Source of the DNA: Bythopirellula goksoeyrii
GTDB lineage: Bacteria > Planctomycetota > Planctomycetia > Pirellulales > Lacipirellulaceae
Direction: 5' to 3'
Assembly (NCBI RefSeq): GCF_008065115.1
Contig: NZ_CP042913.1
Location: 1,090,338 to 1,154,337 of the forward strand
DNA: 64,000 nucleotides
Shown here: in pieces, positions 47,823 to 56,494 of the stretch
Position numbering within the stretch: position 1 is the stretch's first letter
Layout of the letters: each line of letters starts with the position of its first letter
The notes under the pieces: generated by a model
Told to the model about the DNA's origin: nothing
The model's database searches: none
What the model saw: the letters and a program-made list of their open reading frames with translations, nothing else
Program-made: the position numbers and the translations under genes

Positions 47823-49127
47823 TTAGCTAAACAGTTCCGTCACCACCTCACCACCGTCGACAAGCTTGATCGGGCGGCCGATACGGCTGATGTTTTCTTC
47901 GTCGGCATCGATGCCAAGCGAGTGATAAATCGAGCGGAAGAAGTCGGTGATTGCCACGGGGCGGTCGGTCACTTCGGTGCCGGCATCGTTGGTGGCACCT
48001 ATGACTTGCCCGCCGCGTACGCCACCCCCTGCGAGTACGGCGTTGAATGCCCGGGGGAAATGGTCTCTTCCTGCACGGGGGTTTACTTTGGGAGTGCGGC
48101 CGAATTCGCCAAGCCAGACAACCAAAGTCTTGTCCAACATGCCACGTTGCTTGAGGTCGCTAATGAGAGCGGACATCGGTTGGTCGATTTGGCCGGTCAA
48201 TTCACGGGTGCGGTTGAAACCATCGAGATGCGTATCCCAGCCGTTAGAAACCACTTCGACGAAAGTCACACCTTGTTCCACCAATCGGCGGGCCATCATA
48301 CAACCGGCAGCGAATTCACTCTTTCCATAATGCTCACGAAGCGAGGTGGGTTCTTTCTCCAGATCAAACGCATCCATGCGAGGGCTCATAATCATGTCTG
48401 AGGCGCTCTCGACTAATTTACGATGATCGGAAACGATATCTGCCCCACCACTTTGGGCAAAACTATTGTCCATCGATCCCAGAAGTCTCAGTCGTCGATG
48501 ATAGCGACCTGTATCGGTAAGAGGCACAGTGTTGTCCGGGGGACGATTGGCAGACCGCAACACGAACGGGTCGTAGTCGACTCCCAAGAAACCTCCGCCG
48601 CCGGAATTGGCCAATCGGCCTCCGATGCGGACGAAGTTGGGGAGCTGATTGGCAGCGTTGCCGATCTGATGGGACACATTCGACCCCAGCGAGGGAAAGT
48701 TCACGCCCCCCATTGGCAGGTACCCATGGTGCAATAGGTAAGTTGCTCGTTGATGGTTGCCCTCTTTGCTAGACATGGATCGAATGATCGCCAGTTCGTC
48801 CATGACTTCGGCACAGAACGGCAAGTTTTCAGCGATCTGTATCCCCGAAACACTCGTGCCTATCGCTTTCGTTTCTCCACCGTTGGGATGGTTTGGCTTG
48901 GGACTAAAGGTCTCAAATTGCGAAGGCCCCCCTTGCATCCAGAGTAGGATACAAGCCATCCCTTGCGAGCGCATTTGGTCGGCGGAAGCAGCGATTGCAT
49001 CGGTCCAACTCCAAGAACTTGCTGCCAAACTTGCCGCGGTGATATTGCGCAAGAAATCACGCCGGCGGATCACCCGCCCCTGTCGGGTAGCAACATTGGT
49101 CAAATGCTGGATCGTGGAATCTTTCAT
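47823..49127 (-). CDS. DUF1501 domain protein, Tat-exported
   Basis: The 434-residue protein starts at ATG 49,127 with a twin-arginine leader (RRRDFLRNITAASLAASSWS). Its DUF1501 features include CILLWMQGGPSQFETFSPKP, HDHFPRAF-type residues (GRDHFPRAFNAVLAGGGVRG), WLGEFGRTPKVNPRAG and FVEVVSNGWDTHLDGF. The domain is related to alkaline phosphatase/sulfatase folds; the role in planctomycetes is unknown. It sits 11 bp downstream of the DUF1549/DUF1553 gene, the usual planctomycete pairing, and the two probably work as one exported unit. An earlier in-frame codon at 49,181 would overlap that gene. Confidence 0.93.
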   Translation of the reverse strand: MKDSTIQHLTNVATRQGRVIRRRDFLRNITAASLAASSWSWTDAIAASADQMRSQGMACILLWMQGGPSQFETFSPKPNHPNGGETKAIGTSVSGIQIAENLPFCAEVMDELAIIRSMSSKEGNHQRATYLLHHGYLPMGGVNFPSLGSNVSHQIGNAANQLPNFVRIGGRLANSGGGGFLGVDYDPFVLRSANRPPDNTVPLTDTGRYHRRLRLLGSMDNSFAQSGGADIVSDHRKLVESASDMIMSPRMDAFDLEKEPTSLREHYGKSEFAAGCMMARRLVEQGVTFVEVVSNGWDTHLDGFNRTRELTGQIDQPMSALISDLKQRGMLDKTLVVWLGEFGRTPKVNPRAGRDHFPRAFNAVLAGGGVRGGQVIGATNDAGTEVTDRPVAITDFFRSIYHSLGIDADEENISRIGRPIKLVDGGEVVTELFS

Positions 49128-49138
49128 GGCAATGCTTT

Positions 49139-50728
49139 CTATCTTCGATGCTGAAATTCGGCGGAATTCACAAGCGACCAAGCCAGGTCTTCAAATACCA
49201 CTTGTCGATCTACCCCTTCTTCACGGTAGGCCTTCACGGCCTCAAACTCTGCTGCAGTGGGTTTTCTGCCCAGACATCTCAAAAACAGCTCGACTGTGAG
49301 ATCCTCATCCTGCTCGATCTCACCGATCAAACTTGGCAAGACGCTCAACCGTTTGTCTCGAAAAACCTGATTCACTCTCGGGGAATTCATGAGCGCCAAT
49401 ACTTGTGGAATCGAGGTTACTGCTTCCTCGCGGTTGATACTGGGATCATAAGCAAAAGTCTCAGCAAATTGTCCCCGTTGCTTATCCTTGATTCCTTGCC
49501 GGCCACGGCGCTCAGTTGGAAGACTCTCCTTCACGTCAAACGCTGAAAGCAGTGCATTATAAAGCTGATCGCTGCGCAGCCGTTGCGGCACGTTGGCTAC
49601 GAACGGAGTACCATCGGTCCCTCGCCGGGGACGCGATTCTCGTTGGTAGGCCTCGGTCTCACAAATTGTTTTGATGAGCCACTTCACATCATAGCCACTT
49701 TCCTTGAATTTTCGGCTCAGCAGTTTGATTGCTGTCGGAGCAATCGGGGTGCGGTCTGGCCCTATGTCTTCCACGCTGGCGTAAAAGCCTTCGCCCACGA
49801 GTTCCGCCCACATGCGGTTCACCAGGGCTGTGGCAAACCATTCGTTCTCGGTCAACCATTGCGCCAACTGCTTCCGACGAGCCTCGTCGGTCGTTCCCCA
49901 GGGGACCTTGGCACTGGTCAAGAAAAACTTTGGTTCCATCTGGGTGCCGGGGGCTTGGGGATCTTCTAGATCGGGCATCTTATGTTCGGCAGTGGGGGCG
50001 CGCTCATTCTTGGGCGGCTTCCGACCAAAGCGGTCGTTGCCCACCACTTCAAAACTCCGTCGCGTGAGGTCCCTAACTGGACGCACAGCAATACGCGGAA
50101 AAAAAGCTGCCAGCTCGTGAAACTGTTCACGTTTCCAGCGGTCGTAAGGATGGTCGTGACACTGAGCACATTGAATCTGGATACCCAAGAAGATCCGAGA
50201 GACCTCGGCGGTCGTCTCTTCGGTCATACCATCTTGAGCCATCATGATGGCTGTCGCACCTTGTTCACGCACGTCGCCGTGAGCGGTAATAAACTCAGTA
50301 GCAATCTCGCTCCAGGGGCGATCGTCATTGAGCCACTTGGTGAGATCCGCCTCCATGGCATCGGTCGCAATGTCAGACCGTTGGTCGACAGCACGGAAAA
50401 AGACCACATCCCGCCAATAGCGAGCCCAGTTTTGGCCATAGTGGGGATTGGCAAGTAAACGTTCTACTAACTTCGAACGTTTGTCCTTGGCTGGATCGAG
50501 TACGAATGACGTCACCTCCTCGGGAGAGGGAATATCACCCAACACATCGAGCCAGACTCGTCGAACGAAGGTCAAGTCGTCGGCGATGGGCGCAAGCTTA
50601 GTATTCTCGTCGAAGACTTCATTTTGGAGTGCTTGATCTATGCGATCGGCAAGCCGTGCGGGGGACTCGGCTTGAGCGTGAGATGGAATAAGAACCAGTA
50701 GAAAGAGGAGGGTTGTAATTCGCACCAT
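49139..50728 (-). CDS. DUF1549/DUF1553 domain protein
   Basis: The 529-residue protein has a signal peptide (ending SHAQA/ES) followed by DUF1549 (LAPIADDLTFVRRVWLDVLG, HYGQNWARYWRDVVFFRAVD, GIQIQCAQCHDHPYDRW with a CxxCH-type heme-like motif) and DUF1553 (FATALVNRMWAELVGEGFYA, ESRPRRGTDGTPFVANVPQR and a following LRSDQLYNALL block). The QCAQCHDHP motif is standard in this planctomycete family. This copy lacks the N-terminal cytochrome c domain that longer members have. It is followed by the DUF1501 gene in the same direction. Confidence 0.92.
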   Translation of the reverse strand: MVRITTLLFLLVLIPSHAQAESPARLADRIDQALQNEVFDENTKLAPIADDLTFVRRVWLDVLGDIPSPEEVTSFVLDPAKDKRSKLVERLLANPHYGQNWARYWRDVVFFRAVDQRSDIATDAMEADLTKWLNDDRPWSEIATEFITAHGDVREQGATAIMMAQDGMTEETTAEVSRIFLGIQIQCAQCHDHPYDRWKREQFHELAAFFPRIAVRPVRDLTRRSFEVVGNDRFGRKPPKNERAPTAEHKMPDLEDPQAPGTQMEPKFFLTSAKVPWGTTDEARRKQLAQWLTENEWFATALVNRMWAELVGEGFYASVEDIGPDRTPIAPTAIKLLSRKFKESGYDVKWLIKTICETEAYQRESRPRRGTDGTPFVANVPQRLRSDQLYNALLSAFDVKESLPTERRGRQGIKDKQRGQFAETFAYDPSINREEAVTSIPQVLALMNSPRVNQVFRDKRLSVLPSLIGEIEQDEDLTVELFLRCLGRKPTAAEFEAVKAYREEGVDRQVVFEDLAWSLVNSAEFQHRR

Positions 50729-50749
50729 AGGAAACTATCCATCAAACTA

Positions 50750-50813
50750 ATAACCGCTGGCGGAAGCCCGCGGTCTGCACAGGGTACAACCGCGGGCTTC
50801 CGCCAGCGGTTAT
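50750..50813. repeat. Perfect 25-bp inverted repeat, family B
   Basis: Arm ATAACCGCTGGCGGAAGCCC plus GCGGT (50,750-50,774) pairs perfectly with its partner at 50,789-50,813 around a 14-nt loop. It lies between the rpsI terminator and the DUF1549 gene on the minus strand. The symmetry and GC-rich core suggest a dispersed REP element, and the structure could also stop transcription. Confidence 0.8.
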
Positions 50814-50903
50814 CAAAGGTTTTGCTTCTTGCATTGTTAACCCCGGCCGCTCAATTGAGTATCGCATTGTGGCTTTAGAAGCGATAAATTCGGCAAAAAA
50901 CCG

Positions 50904-50936
50904 AAAAAAGCCAGTCCCACGTGCGTGAGACTGGCT
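50904..50936 (-). terminator. Intrinsic terminator of rplM-rpsI
   Basis: Read on the minus strand, AGCCAGTCTCACG pairs with CGTGGGACTGGCT (13 pairs, one G-T) and is followed by TTTTTT. It begins 28 bp after the rpsI stop codon. Confidence 0.85.
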
Positions 50937-50963
50937 CGTTGTATTCTGGAGTATTGTGCAGAA

Positions 50964-51362
50964 TTAACGCTTGGAGAACTGGGTTCCGCGACGGGCACCG
51001 TGCAGACCTGGCTTCTTGCGTTCCTTCATACGAGAATCACGGGAGAGGAAGTTTCTCTCGCGAAGCTTCGGTTCGAGGTCACTATCATGCTTCATCAGGG
51101 CACGAGCAATACCTTGCATGCAGGCACCAGCCTGGCCGGTTGTACCGCCACCGTGGACGCGGATGATGACATCGACATTCTCGCGAACTTCGCAGTGATC
51201 GAGCGGAGCAAGAACCGCATTGCGATCTTGCGGTACGCGAAAAAATTCGTCCAATTCACGACTGTTGATAGTAATCTTGCCGCTACCAGCACGAACACGA
51301 ACCCGTGCGACCGAGGTCTTGCGACGACCAGTACCTAGGGCTTCTTCGACAACTGCTGCCAT
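50964..51362 (-). CDS. rpsI: 30S ribosomal protein S9
   Basis: The 132-residue protein has the S9 core: GTGRRKTSVARVRVRAGSG, ITINSRELDEFF, HGGGTTGQAGACMQGIARAL and the basic end KERKKPGLHGARRGTQFSKR. It is a small-subunit protein whose C-terminal tail reaches the decoding site. The start ATG has AAGGAA 8 nt upstream. It follows rplM by 49 bp in the same direction, the usual L13-S9 operon, and ends at a clear terminator. Confidence 0.97.
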   Translation of the reverse strand: MAAVVEEALGTGRRKTSVARVRVRAGSGKITINSRELDEFFRVPQDRNAVLAPLDHCEVRENVDVIIRVHGGGTTGQAGACMQGIARALMKHDSDLEPKLRERNFLSRDSRMKERKKPGLHGARRGTQFSKR

Positions 51363-51411
51363 AAATAATTTCCTTGAATTCGTTCAAACGTTCCGAGCAT
51401 TCTCGGAAACT

Positions 51412-51849
51412 CTAAGCTTTGATTGCTAATTCGGTTGGTTCGGGTTGTTGAGCTGTGTGGGGGTGCTCGGTACCCGCGTAGATCTTTAATTTGCTCAGCA
51501 TGTTGCGAGCAAGCTTATTCTTAGGGAGCATCCGGCGAACAGCTTCTTCAAGAATTAGTTCCGGTTTCTTTTCGAGTCGAACACCCGCAGTAACCGTTCG
51601 CTGGCGCGTGTAGCCGGTGTACCAAGCGTATTTCTTGTTCTCCCACTTCTTGCCAGTGAAAGCAATCTTTTCCGCGTTCACGACGACGACGTAATCACCC
51701 GTATCAACATGCGGTGTGTAGGTGGGGCGATGCTTGCCCATGAGAATCATGGCAATCTCGCTAGCTAAGCGACCGACAATCTTATCGGTGGCATCCACTA
51801 GCAACCATTTCTGTTCGACCTCACCTGCCTTGGCCATATACGTTTTCAT
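51412..51849 (-). CDS. rplM: 50S ribosomal protein L13
   Basis: The 145-residue protein fits L13 from [20 protein letters not shown] through DKIVGRLAS and [20 protein letters not shown] to [11 protein letters not shown]13 is an early assembly protein of the large subunit. ATG 51,849 is preferred over the GTG two codons upstream because the family normally begins MKTY. No strong Shine-Dalgarno sequence is visible. It is the first gene of the rplM-rpsI pair. Confidence 0.96.
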   Translation of the reverse strand: MKTYMAKAGEVEQKWLLVDATDKIVGRLASEIAMILMGKHRPTYTPHVDTGDYVVVVNAEKIAFTGKKWENKKYAWYTGYTRQRTVTAGVRLEKKPELILEEAVRRMLPKNKLARNMLSKLKIYAGTEHPHTAQQPEPTELAIKA

Positions 51850-52019
51850 CTGCACTCGAATCCCAAATAGTTCGTTTCGCTTCGGTCACACCGGTCTACC
51901 AGCGCAAAACCGCCGCCGGTGGAGAATCCACCAATTTACCGGGGAATCGGCGTGCCGACAAGGGTGAGAAACCTATTCTTAGCGAGCCGGGCGCGAATAC
52001 TCCAGGCCCGCCAGATAGG

Positions 52020-52244
52020 CTATTTTTTCCGCCTTCTGCGCCACCCCATCCACACGGCCAAGCCCCAGAGACAGAGAAATCCTCCCGTAGTGGCGGCCAC
52101 CACCCACAGCTTGCGGCGGTCGTGACCTGGGTTTCCTCCTGCGGGAGCCAGATAGGCCCCCCATGCCAGCAGCAGTCCCCAGATGGCCAACGCACCGGCA
52201 ATCAATAGCAGTGGCAACCAGCGGCGATTGGAATTCTCAGCCAT
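52020..52244 (-). CDS. Small double-pass membrane protein
   Basis: The 74-residue protein has two hydrophobic helices (about residues 8-32 and 46-66), separated by a short charged loop (GGNPGHDRRK) and ended by a basic tail WRRRRKK. No family is recognised. It lies 165 bp upstream of rplM on the same strand and ends in a lysine-rich stretch typical of inner-face anchoring. The coding call rests on the clean two-helix design. Confidence 0.65.
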   Translation of the reverse strand: MAENSNRRWLPLLLIAGALAIWGLLLAWGAYLAPAGGNPGHDRRKLWVVAATTGGFLCLWGLAVWMGWRRRRKK

Positions 52245-52398
52245 AGCGATTCTCAGGTGTCTGTGTGTTTAGCGCAAAATCTTCTCTCACTTGCGCAGTG
52301 TGCTAGGCACAATTCTGCCAGCGCCGTATCGTAGGAGGAAATTTGACCAGCCGTCCATTCTCTCGCAGCAACTGCACTTCGGCCAGGAGTAATCTCCC

Positions 52399-53511
52399 AT
52401 GATCATTGGCGTCCCCAAAGAAATCAAACTCGACGAATATCGCGTGGCGATGCTCCCCGTCGGCGTGGAAGAACTGACTCGGCGCGGACATCAGGTGCTC
52501 ATCGAACAGGGGGCTGGCCTGGGGTCGGGACTGGCTGATCACGACTACCTGGAGAACGGCTGCGAGATGGTGGCCGAAGCAAGCGAGATTTTTGCCCGTG
52601 CCGATATGATCGTGAAGGTCAAGGAACCGATGCCAGCCGAATGGTCCCTGATCCGCCCGGGACAGATCGTATTCACGTATTTCCATTTTGCGGCAGATCG
52701 CGAACTAACCGAAGCCATCTTGGCAACCAACTGTACGGCCGTGGCCTATGAAACTTTGGCCGACGATCAGGGGCGACTTCCCTTGCTGACGCCGATGAGC
52801 GAAGTCGCCGGCCGCATGAGCATTCAGGAAGGGGCCAAGTATTTGGAGCGTCCACAGATGGGTCGAGGCATCCTGCTGGGTGGCGTGCCCGGTGTGGCAC
52901 CCGCGTGGATCACGGTCCTCGGAGGTGGTGTCGTCGGGGCAAACGCTGCAAAGATCGCCGCCGGGTTCCATGCGAATGTATCCATTCTCGACATCAACAT
53001 GGATCGCTTGCGTTACCTGGACGACGTAATGCCCCCCAACGTGGATGTGCTCTTCAGCGACCGCCACACCATTCGCCGTCAATTGGAACGGGCCGACTTG
53101 GTGGTGGGTGCCGTCCTGATCCCTGGCGCAAAAGCCCCACGTCTCGTCGAGCGGGAAGACCTTAAGCGGATGCAACCCGGCAGCGTGATTATCGATGTCG
53201 CGATCGATCAAGGAGGTTGCATCGAAACCTCAAAACCAACTTCCCATAGCAGCCCCACCTACATCGTCGACGATGTGTTGCATTATTGCGTAACCAATAT
53301 GCCGGGGGCCGTCGGCCGCACCAGCACCTACGCTCTTTGCAATGTGACTCTGCCATATGTGATCCAAATCGCCCAACAAGGCATCGAAGCTGCCGCCCAT
53401 GTCTCGAAGCCAATCGCACGAGCAATTAACATGCACGCGGGTAAGGTGACGAACGAGGCCGTCGCCGAGACATTTGAACTGCCTTGTGCGAACTTGTTCT
53501 CGAAGAAGTAA
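52399..53511 (+). CDS. ald: Alanine dehydrogenase
   Basis: The 370-residue protein has the family layout: IIGVPKEIKLDEYRVAMLP, the substrate-binding lysine region VKVKEPMPAEW, the proton donor histidine in TYFHFAAD, PMSEVAGRMSIQEGAKYLE, the NAD fold VLGGGVVGANAAKIAAG and GRTSTYALCNVTLPYV. It converts L-alanine and NAD+ to pyruvate and ammonia, reversibly, so it links carbon and nitrogen metabolism. AGGAG lies about 9 nt before the ATG. It stands alone in the direction of mtnA, 120 bp upstream. Confidence 0.95.
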   Translation: MIIGVPKEIKLDEYRVAMLPVGVEELTRRGHQVLIEQGAGLGSGLADHDYLENGCEMVAEASEIFARADMIVKVKEPMPAEWSLIRPGQIVFTYFHFAADRELTEAILATNCTAVAYETLADDQGRLPLLTPMSEVAGRMSIQEGAKYLERPQMGRGILLGGVPGVAPAWITVLGGGVVGANAAKIAAGFHANVSILDINMDRLRYLDDVMPPNVDVLFSDRHTIRRQLERADLVVGAVLIPGAKAPRLVEREDLKRMQPGSVIIDVAIDQGGCIETSKPTSHSSPTYIVDDVLHYCVTNMPGAVGRTSTYALCNVTLPYVIQIAQQGIEAAAHVSKPIARAINMHAGKVTNEAVAETFELPCANLFSKK

Positions 53512-53631
53512 CTTTGCTGAATTCACCAAGTTAACTCCGTTTGCACTTTCAACGCGCACGGATAGAATGCATCCGCGTTCAACTGCCGATAAACTGATTT
53601 CTTCTGCACTGCATTTCTTTTCAGACAATTC

Positions 53632-54702
53632 ATGACTCAACAAATACCAACCCTCCAATGGCAAGGCGACATCGAAGGCGTGCTGGTCCTACTGGATCAG
53701 AAGCTACTCCCTGCCAAGACGGAGCTCATCGTCTGCAACGATGTCGATCAGGTTTGGATTGCCATCCAGGAACTCAGCGTGCGAGGCGCCCCGGCGATTG
53801 GCATCGCTGCGGCCTATGCCGTTTGCTTGGGGGCTCAGGTGGCCCTCGACACAGAGCTGCAACCGATGCAACAGCGCGTTGGGCAAGTATGTGACTACCT
53901 GGCTGAAAGCCGTCCCACGGCAGTCAATCTCACCTGGGCGCTTGCCAGAATGCGCCAAGTTGCTGATCAAGCCACCGATTGTGGTCCGCGCGAGTTGGCA
54001 CAGGCATTGTTGTCCGAGGCACAGGCAATTCATGCCGAAGACGCAGAAATGTGTAAGTCCATCGGACGACACGGCGCCGACCTGCTTGCGGAATTTCCCG
54101 TTGGCGCTGGCGTTCTCACGCACTGCAATGCAGGCGCACTGGCAACAGGAGGTCAGGGGACTGCCCTTTCGGTCATCTTCGAACTTGCAGAGCGTGGCAA
54201 GCAGCCGCGAGTTTGGGTCGACGAAACCCGACCCTTGTTGCAAGGTGCACGTCTCACCACCTGGGAACTTATGCAGCGTGAAATCGAGTGTACCCTGATC
54301 TGCGATTCCGCGGCGGCCCACGTCATGGCAGCGGGACAGATTCAAGCGGTGATCACAGGTGCTGACCGCATCGCGGTTAACGGCGATGCTGCCAACAAGA
54401 TTGGCACGTATGGAGTGGCCCTGCTCGCTCGGTCCCACGGCATCCCCTTCTACATCGCTGCGCCTACCAGCACCTTCGACATGGCAATCGCCACTGGAAA
54501 TGAAATTCCTATCGAACAACGAAGTGGCCAAGAAGTCGTGCAAGGATTTGGCAGCACAACAGCCCCCGCAGGCGTGGCTGTTTACAATCCCGCCTTCGAC
54601 GTAACCCCCGCCGAGTTGATCACGGGTATTATTACTGAACGGGGAATCGTTGCGACTCCCACACGGGATCGAATCGAAGCACTCGTAGGCCGGAACGAAT
54701 AA
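53632..54702 (+). CDS. mtnA: S-methyl-5-thioribose-1-phosphate isomerase
   Basis: The 356-residue protein matches MtnA: RGAPAIGIAAAYAV, VLTHCNAGALATGGQGTALS with the catalytic cysteine, DETRPLLQGARLTTWEL and GADRIAVNGDAANKIGTYG with the catalytic aspartate. It isomerises methylthioribose-1-phosphate to methylthioribulose-1-phosphate in methionine salvage. Other salvage genes are not nearby. The last codons (VGRNE and TAA, 54,685-54,702) come from a palindromic repeat element, so the extreme C-terminus appears to have been replaced. No strong ribosome binding site is visible. Confidence 0.95.
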   Translation: MTQQIPTLQWQGDIEGVLVLLDQKLLPAKTELIVCNDVDQVWIAIQELSVRGAPAIGIAAAYAVCLGAQVALDTELQPMQQRVGQVCDYLAESRPTAVNLTWALARMRQVADQATDCGPRELAQALLSEAQAIHAEDAEMCKSIGRHGADLLAEFPVGAGVLTHCNAGALATGGQGTALSVIFELAERGKQPRVWVDETRPLLQGARLTTWELMQREIECTLICDSAAAHVMAAGQIQAVITGADRIAVNGDAANKIGTYGVALLARSHGIPFYIAAPTSTFDMAIATGNEIPIEQRSGQEVVQGFGSTTAPAGVAVYNPAFDVTPAELITGIITERGIVATPTRDRIEALVGRNE

Positions 54703-54773
54703 CACGAGTTCCGGCACAATTGACGGTAAACAATCGCGATTGCCGGAACTCGCGCTGCTCGTTCCGGCCTACA
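54685..54773. repeat. Two facing REP-like elements, family A
   Basis: A forward copy (54,685-54,716, GTAGGCCGGAACG to GAGTTCCGGCA) and a reverse copy (54,740-54,773) flank a 23-nt spacer. Both resemble the element at 1,082-1,116. Together they form a large nested inverted repeat between mtnA and the decarboxylase gene that could act as a bidirectional terminator. The forward copy contains the mtnA stop codon. Confidence 0.8.
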
Positions 54774-54786
54774 GCTAGAGGTTAAC

Positions 54787-56451
54787 TTGAGCGAAACCAA
54801 AGCGAAACCATCCGATAATCCCTCCATCGGCGAGTATCTCATTCGCCGATTGCAAGACTACGGTGTTGCTGACGTGTTCGGCATCCCCGGCGACTATGTT
54901 TTGTCGTTCTACACGATGCTCGAAGAAAGCTCGCTCAACACGGTGGGCTGTACCCGAGAGGATTGCGCGGGATTTGCTGCCGATGCTTATGCACGCGTGC
55001 GGGGTATGGGGGCGCTCTGCGTCACGTATTGCGTGGGTGGGCTAAGCGTGTGCAACTCGATTGCAGGGGCGTATGCCGAAAAGTCTCCCGTGGTGATGAT
55101 CACCGGCTCACCCGGCATGCGAGAACGCATTCACAACCCTCTGCTGCACCACATGGTGCGAAACTTTCGCACACAGTTTGACGTGTTCGAGAAGCTCTGC
55201 GTTGCCGGAACTGAACTAAACGATCCGCAGACCGCCTTTCGCGAGATCGATCGTGTGCTGGCCGCTTGCCAGCGGTTCAAGCGACCGGTTTACATTGAAA
55301 TCCCACGTGACATGGTACATGTCCGTCCCGAAATTCAATTGAAAATCGAAGTAAAGCCACCTCAGAGTGATAGCCGGGCCTTGGCCGAAGCAGTCGAGGA
55401 AGCCGCTCAACAAATTGAGGCAGCCCGGCAACCCGTGTTCCTCTTGGGTGTAGAGATCCATCGCTTCGGCCTGCAAGGCGAGGTGTTGCAATTGGCCGAA
55501 GCATCCGGGATTCCCATGACGGCCACGATGCTCGGCAAAGGCGTTGTTGCCGAAACACATCCACTCTACATGGGGCTCTACGAAGGTGCCCTCGGCCAAG
55601 AGGAGGTCACCAAGTATGTCGAGTCGAGCGATTGCGTAGTGATGCTAGGCACCTTCATGACCGACATCAATCTGGGAATCTATACGGCCGAACTTAGTAT
55701 CTCGGACTGCATTTACGCCACCAGCGAGCAACTCCGCATTCGCCACCACCATTACCACGATGTGCGGTTGGAAGATTTCTTACGCGAACTCGCTGAACGT
55801 GGGCTGAATGTACGACAGCCGCTGCCTCCCGCGCCAACCGACTGGAATAAAGCACCTTTCTCACTCAAAGCCGAAGCACCAATTAAGATCACCCGCCTAA
55901 TCGATCGACTCGACGAACAACTCGAGGACAAGACGATTGTGATCGCCGATATCGGCGATGCGCTGTTTGCTTCAACCGAGCTGACGACTCACGGCCACAC
56001 GGAGTTTCTCAGCCCGGCGTACTATACCTCGATGGGATTTGCCGTCCCCGCATCGCTGGGAGCCCAAGTCGCTAGGCCCGATGCACGTGTCGTAGCCATC
56101 GTTGGCGATGGCGCTTTCCAAATGACGGGCTTGGAGTTTTCCAGTCTGGTGAGCCGGCACATGCCAGTGATCGTGATCGTCCTGAACAACGGCGGCTATG
56201 GCACCGAACGCCTACTCCATCCCGGCGAATATGAATTCAATAACATCCCGAACTGGCAATACGACAAACTGCCTGCACTCTTGGGAGGCGGCACCGGCTA
56301 TCAGATTCGCACTGAAGGAGAATTCGACACGGCCCTCAATGCTGCTTGGCAGGACATGGCGGGACCGAGCATTCTCAATGTGCATCTCGACCGCGAGGAT
56401 TGCAGTCAAGCACTTAAGCGACTTGCGGAGAGGATGAGCAAAACGGTGTGA
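54787..56451 (+). CDS. Thiamine-diphosphate 2-oxoacid decarboxylase
   Basis: The 554-residue protein belongs to the pyruvate/indolepyruvate decarboxylase group: VADVFGIPGDYVLSFYTMLE, the cofactor-activating glutamate in CTREDCAGFAADAYAR, the paired histidines in NPLLHHMVRNF, the thiamine-diphosphate motif GDGAFQMTGLEFSSL ending in NNGGYGTER. It should decarboxylate a 2-keto acid to an aldehyde; the exact acid (pyruvate, indolepyruvate, branched-chain) cannot be read from sequence. The TTG start has AGAGG 6 nt upstream. It directly follows the repeat cluster after mtnA, so it may be transcribed separately. Confidence 0.92.
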   Translation: MSETKAKPSDNPSIGEYLIRRLQDYGVADVFGIPGDYVLSFYTMLEESSLNTVGCTREDCAGFAADAYARVRGMGALCVTYCVGGLSVCNSIAGAYAEKSPVVMITGSPGMRERIHNPLLHHMVRNFRTQFDVFEKLCVAGTELNDPQTAFREIDRVLAACQRFKRPVYIEIPRDMVHVRPEIQLKIEVKPPQSDSRALAEAVEEAAQQIEAARQPVFLLGVEIHRFGLQGEVLQLAEASGIPMTATMLGKGVVAETHPLYMGLYEGALGQEEVTKYVESSDCVVMLGTFMTDINLGIYTAELSISDCIYATSEQLRIRHHHYHDVRLEDFLRELAERGLNVRQPLPPAPTDWNKAPFSLKAEAPIKITRLIDRLDEQLEDKTIVIADIGDALFASTELTTHGHTEFLSPAYYTSMGFAVPASLGAQVARPDARVVAIVGDGAFQMTGLEFSSLVSRHMPVIVIVLNNGGYGTERLLHPGEYEFNNIPNWQYDKLPALLGGGTGYQIRTEGEFDTALNAAWQDMAGPSILNVHLDREDCSQALKRLAERMSKTV

Positions 56452-56494
56452 AGCACGGTTGCCACATCAGATCGCCCAACTCGCCTGGGAATTC

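Noticed and set aside
52310-52330. A sigma-54-like site upstream of alanine dehydrogenase (AGGCACAATTCTGCC)
   Set aside because: The GG-to-GC spacing is 11 nt instead of 12 and the flanks do not match.
53704-54717. A 337-codon minus-strand frame opposite mtnA
   Set aside because: mtnA is unambiguous and fills the region; the antisense product has no recognisable fold.
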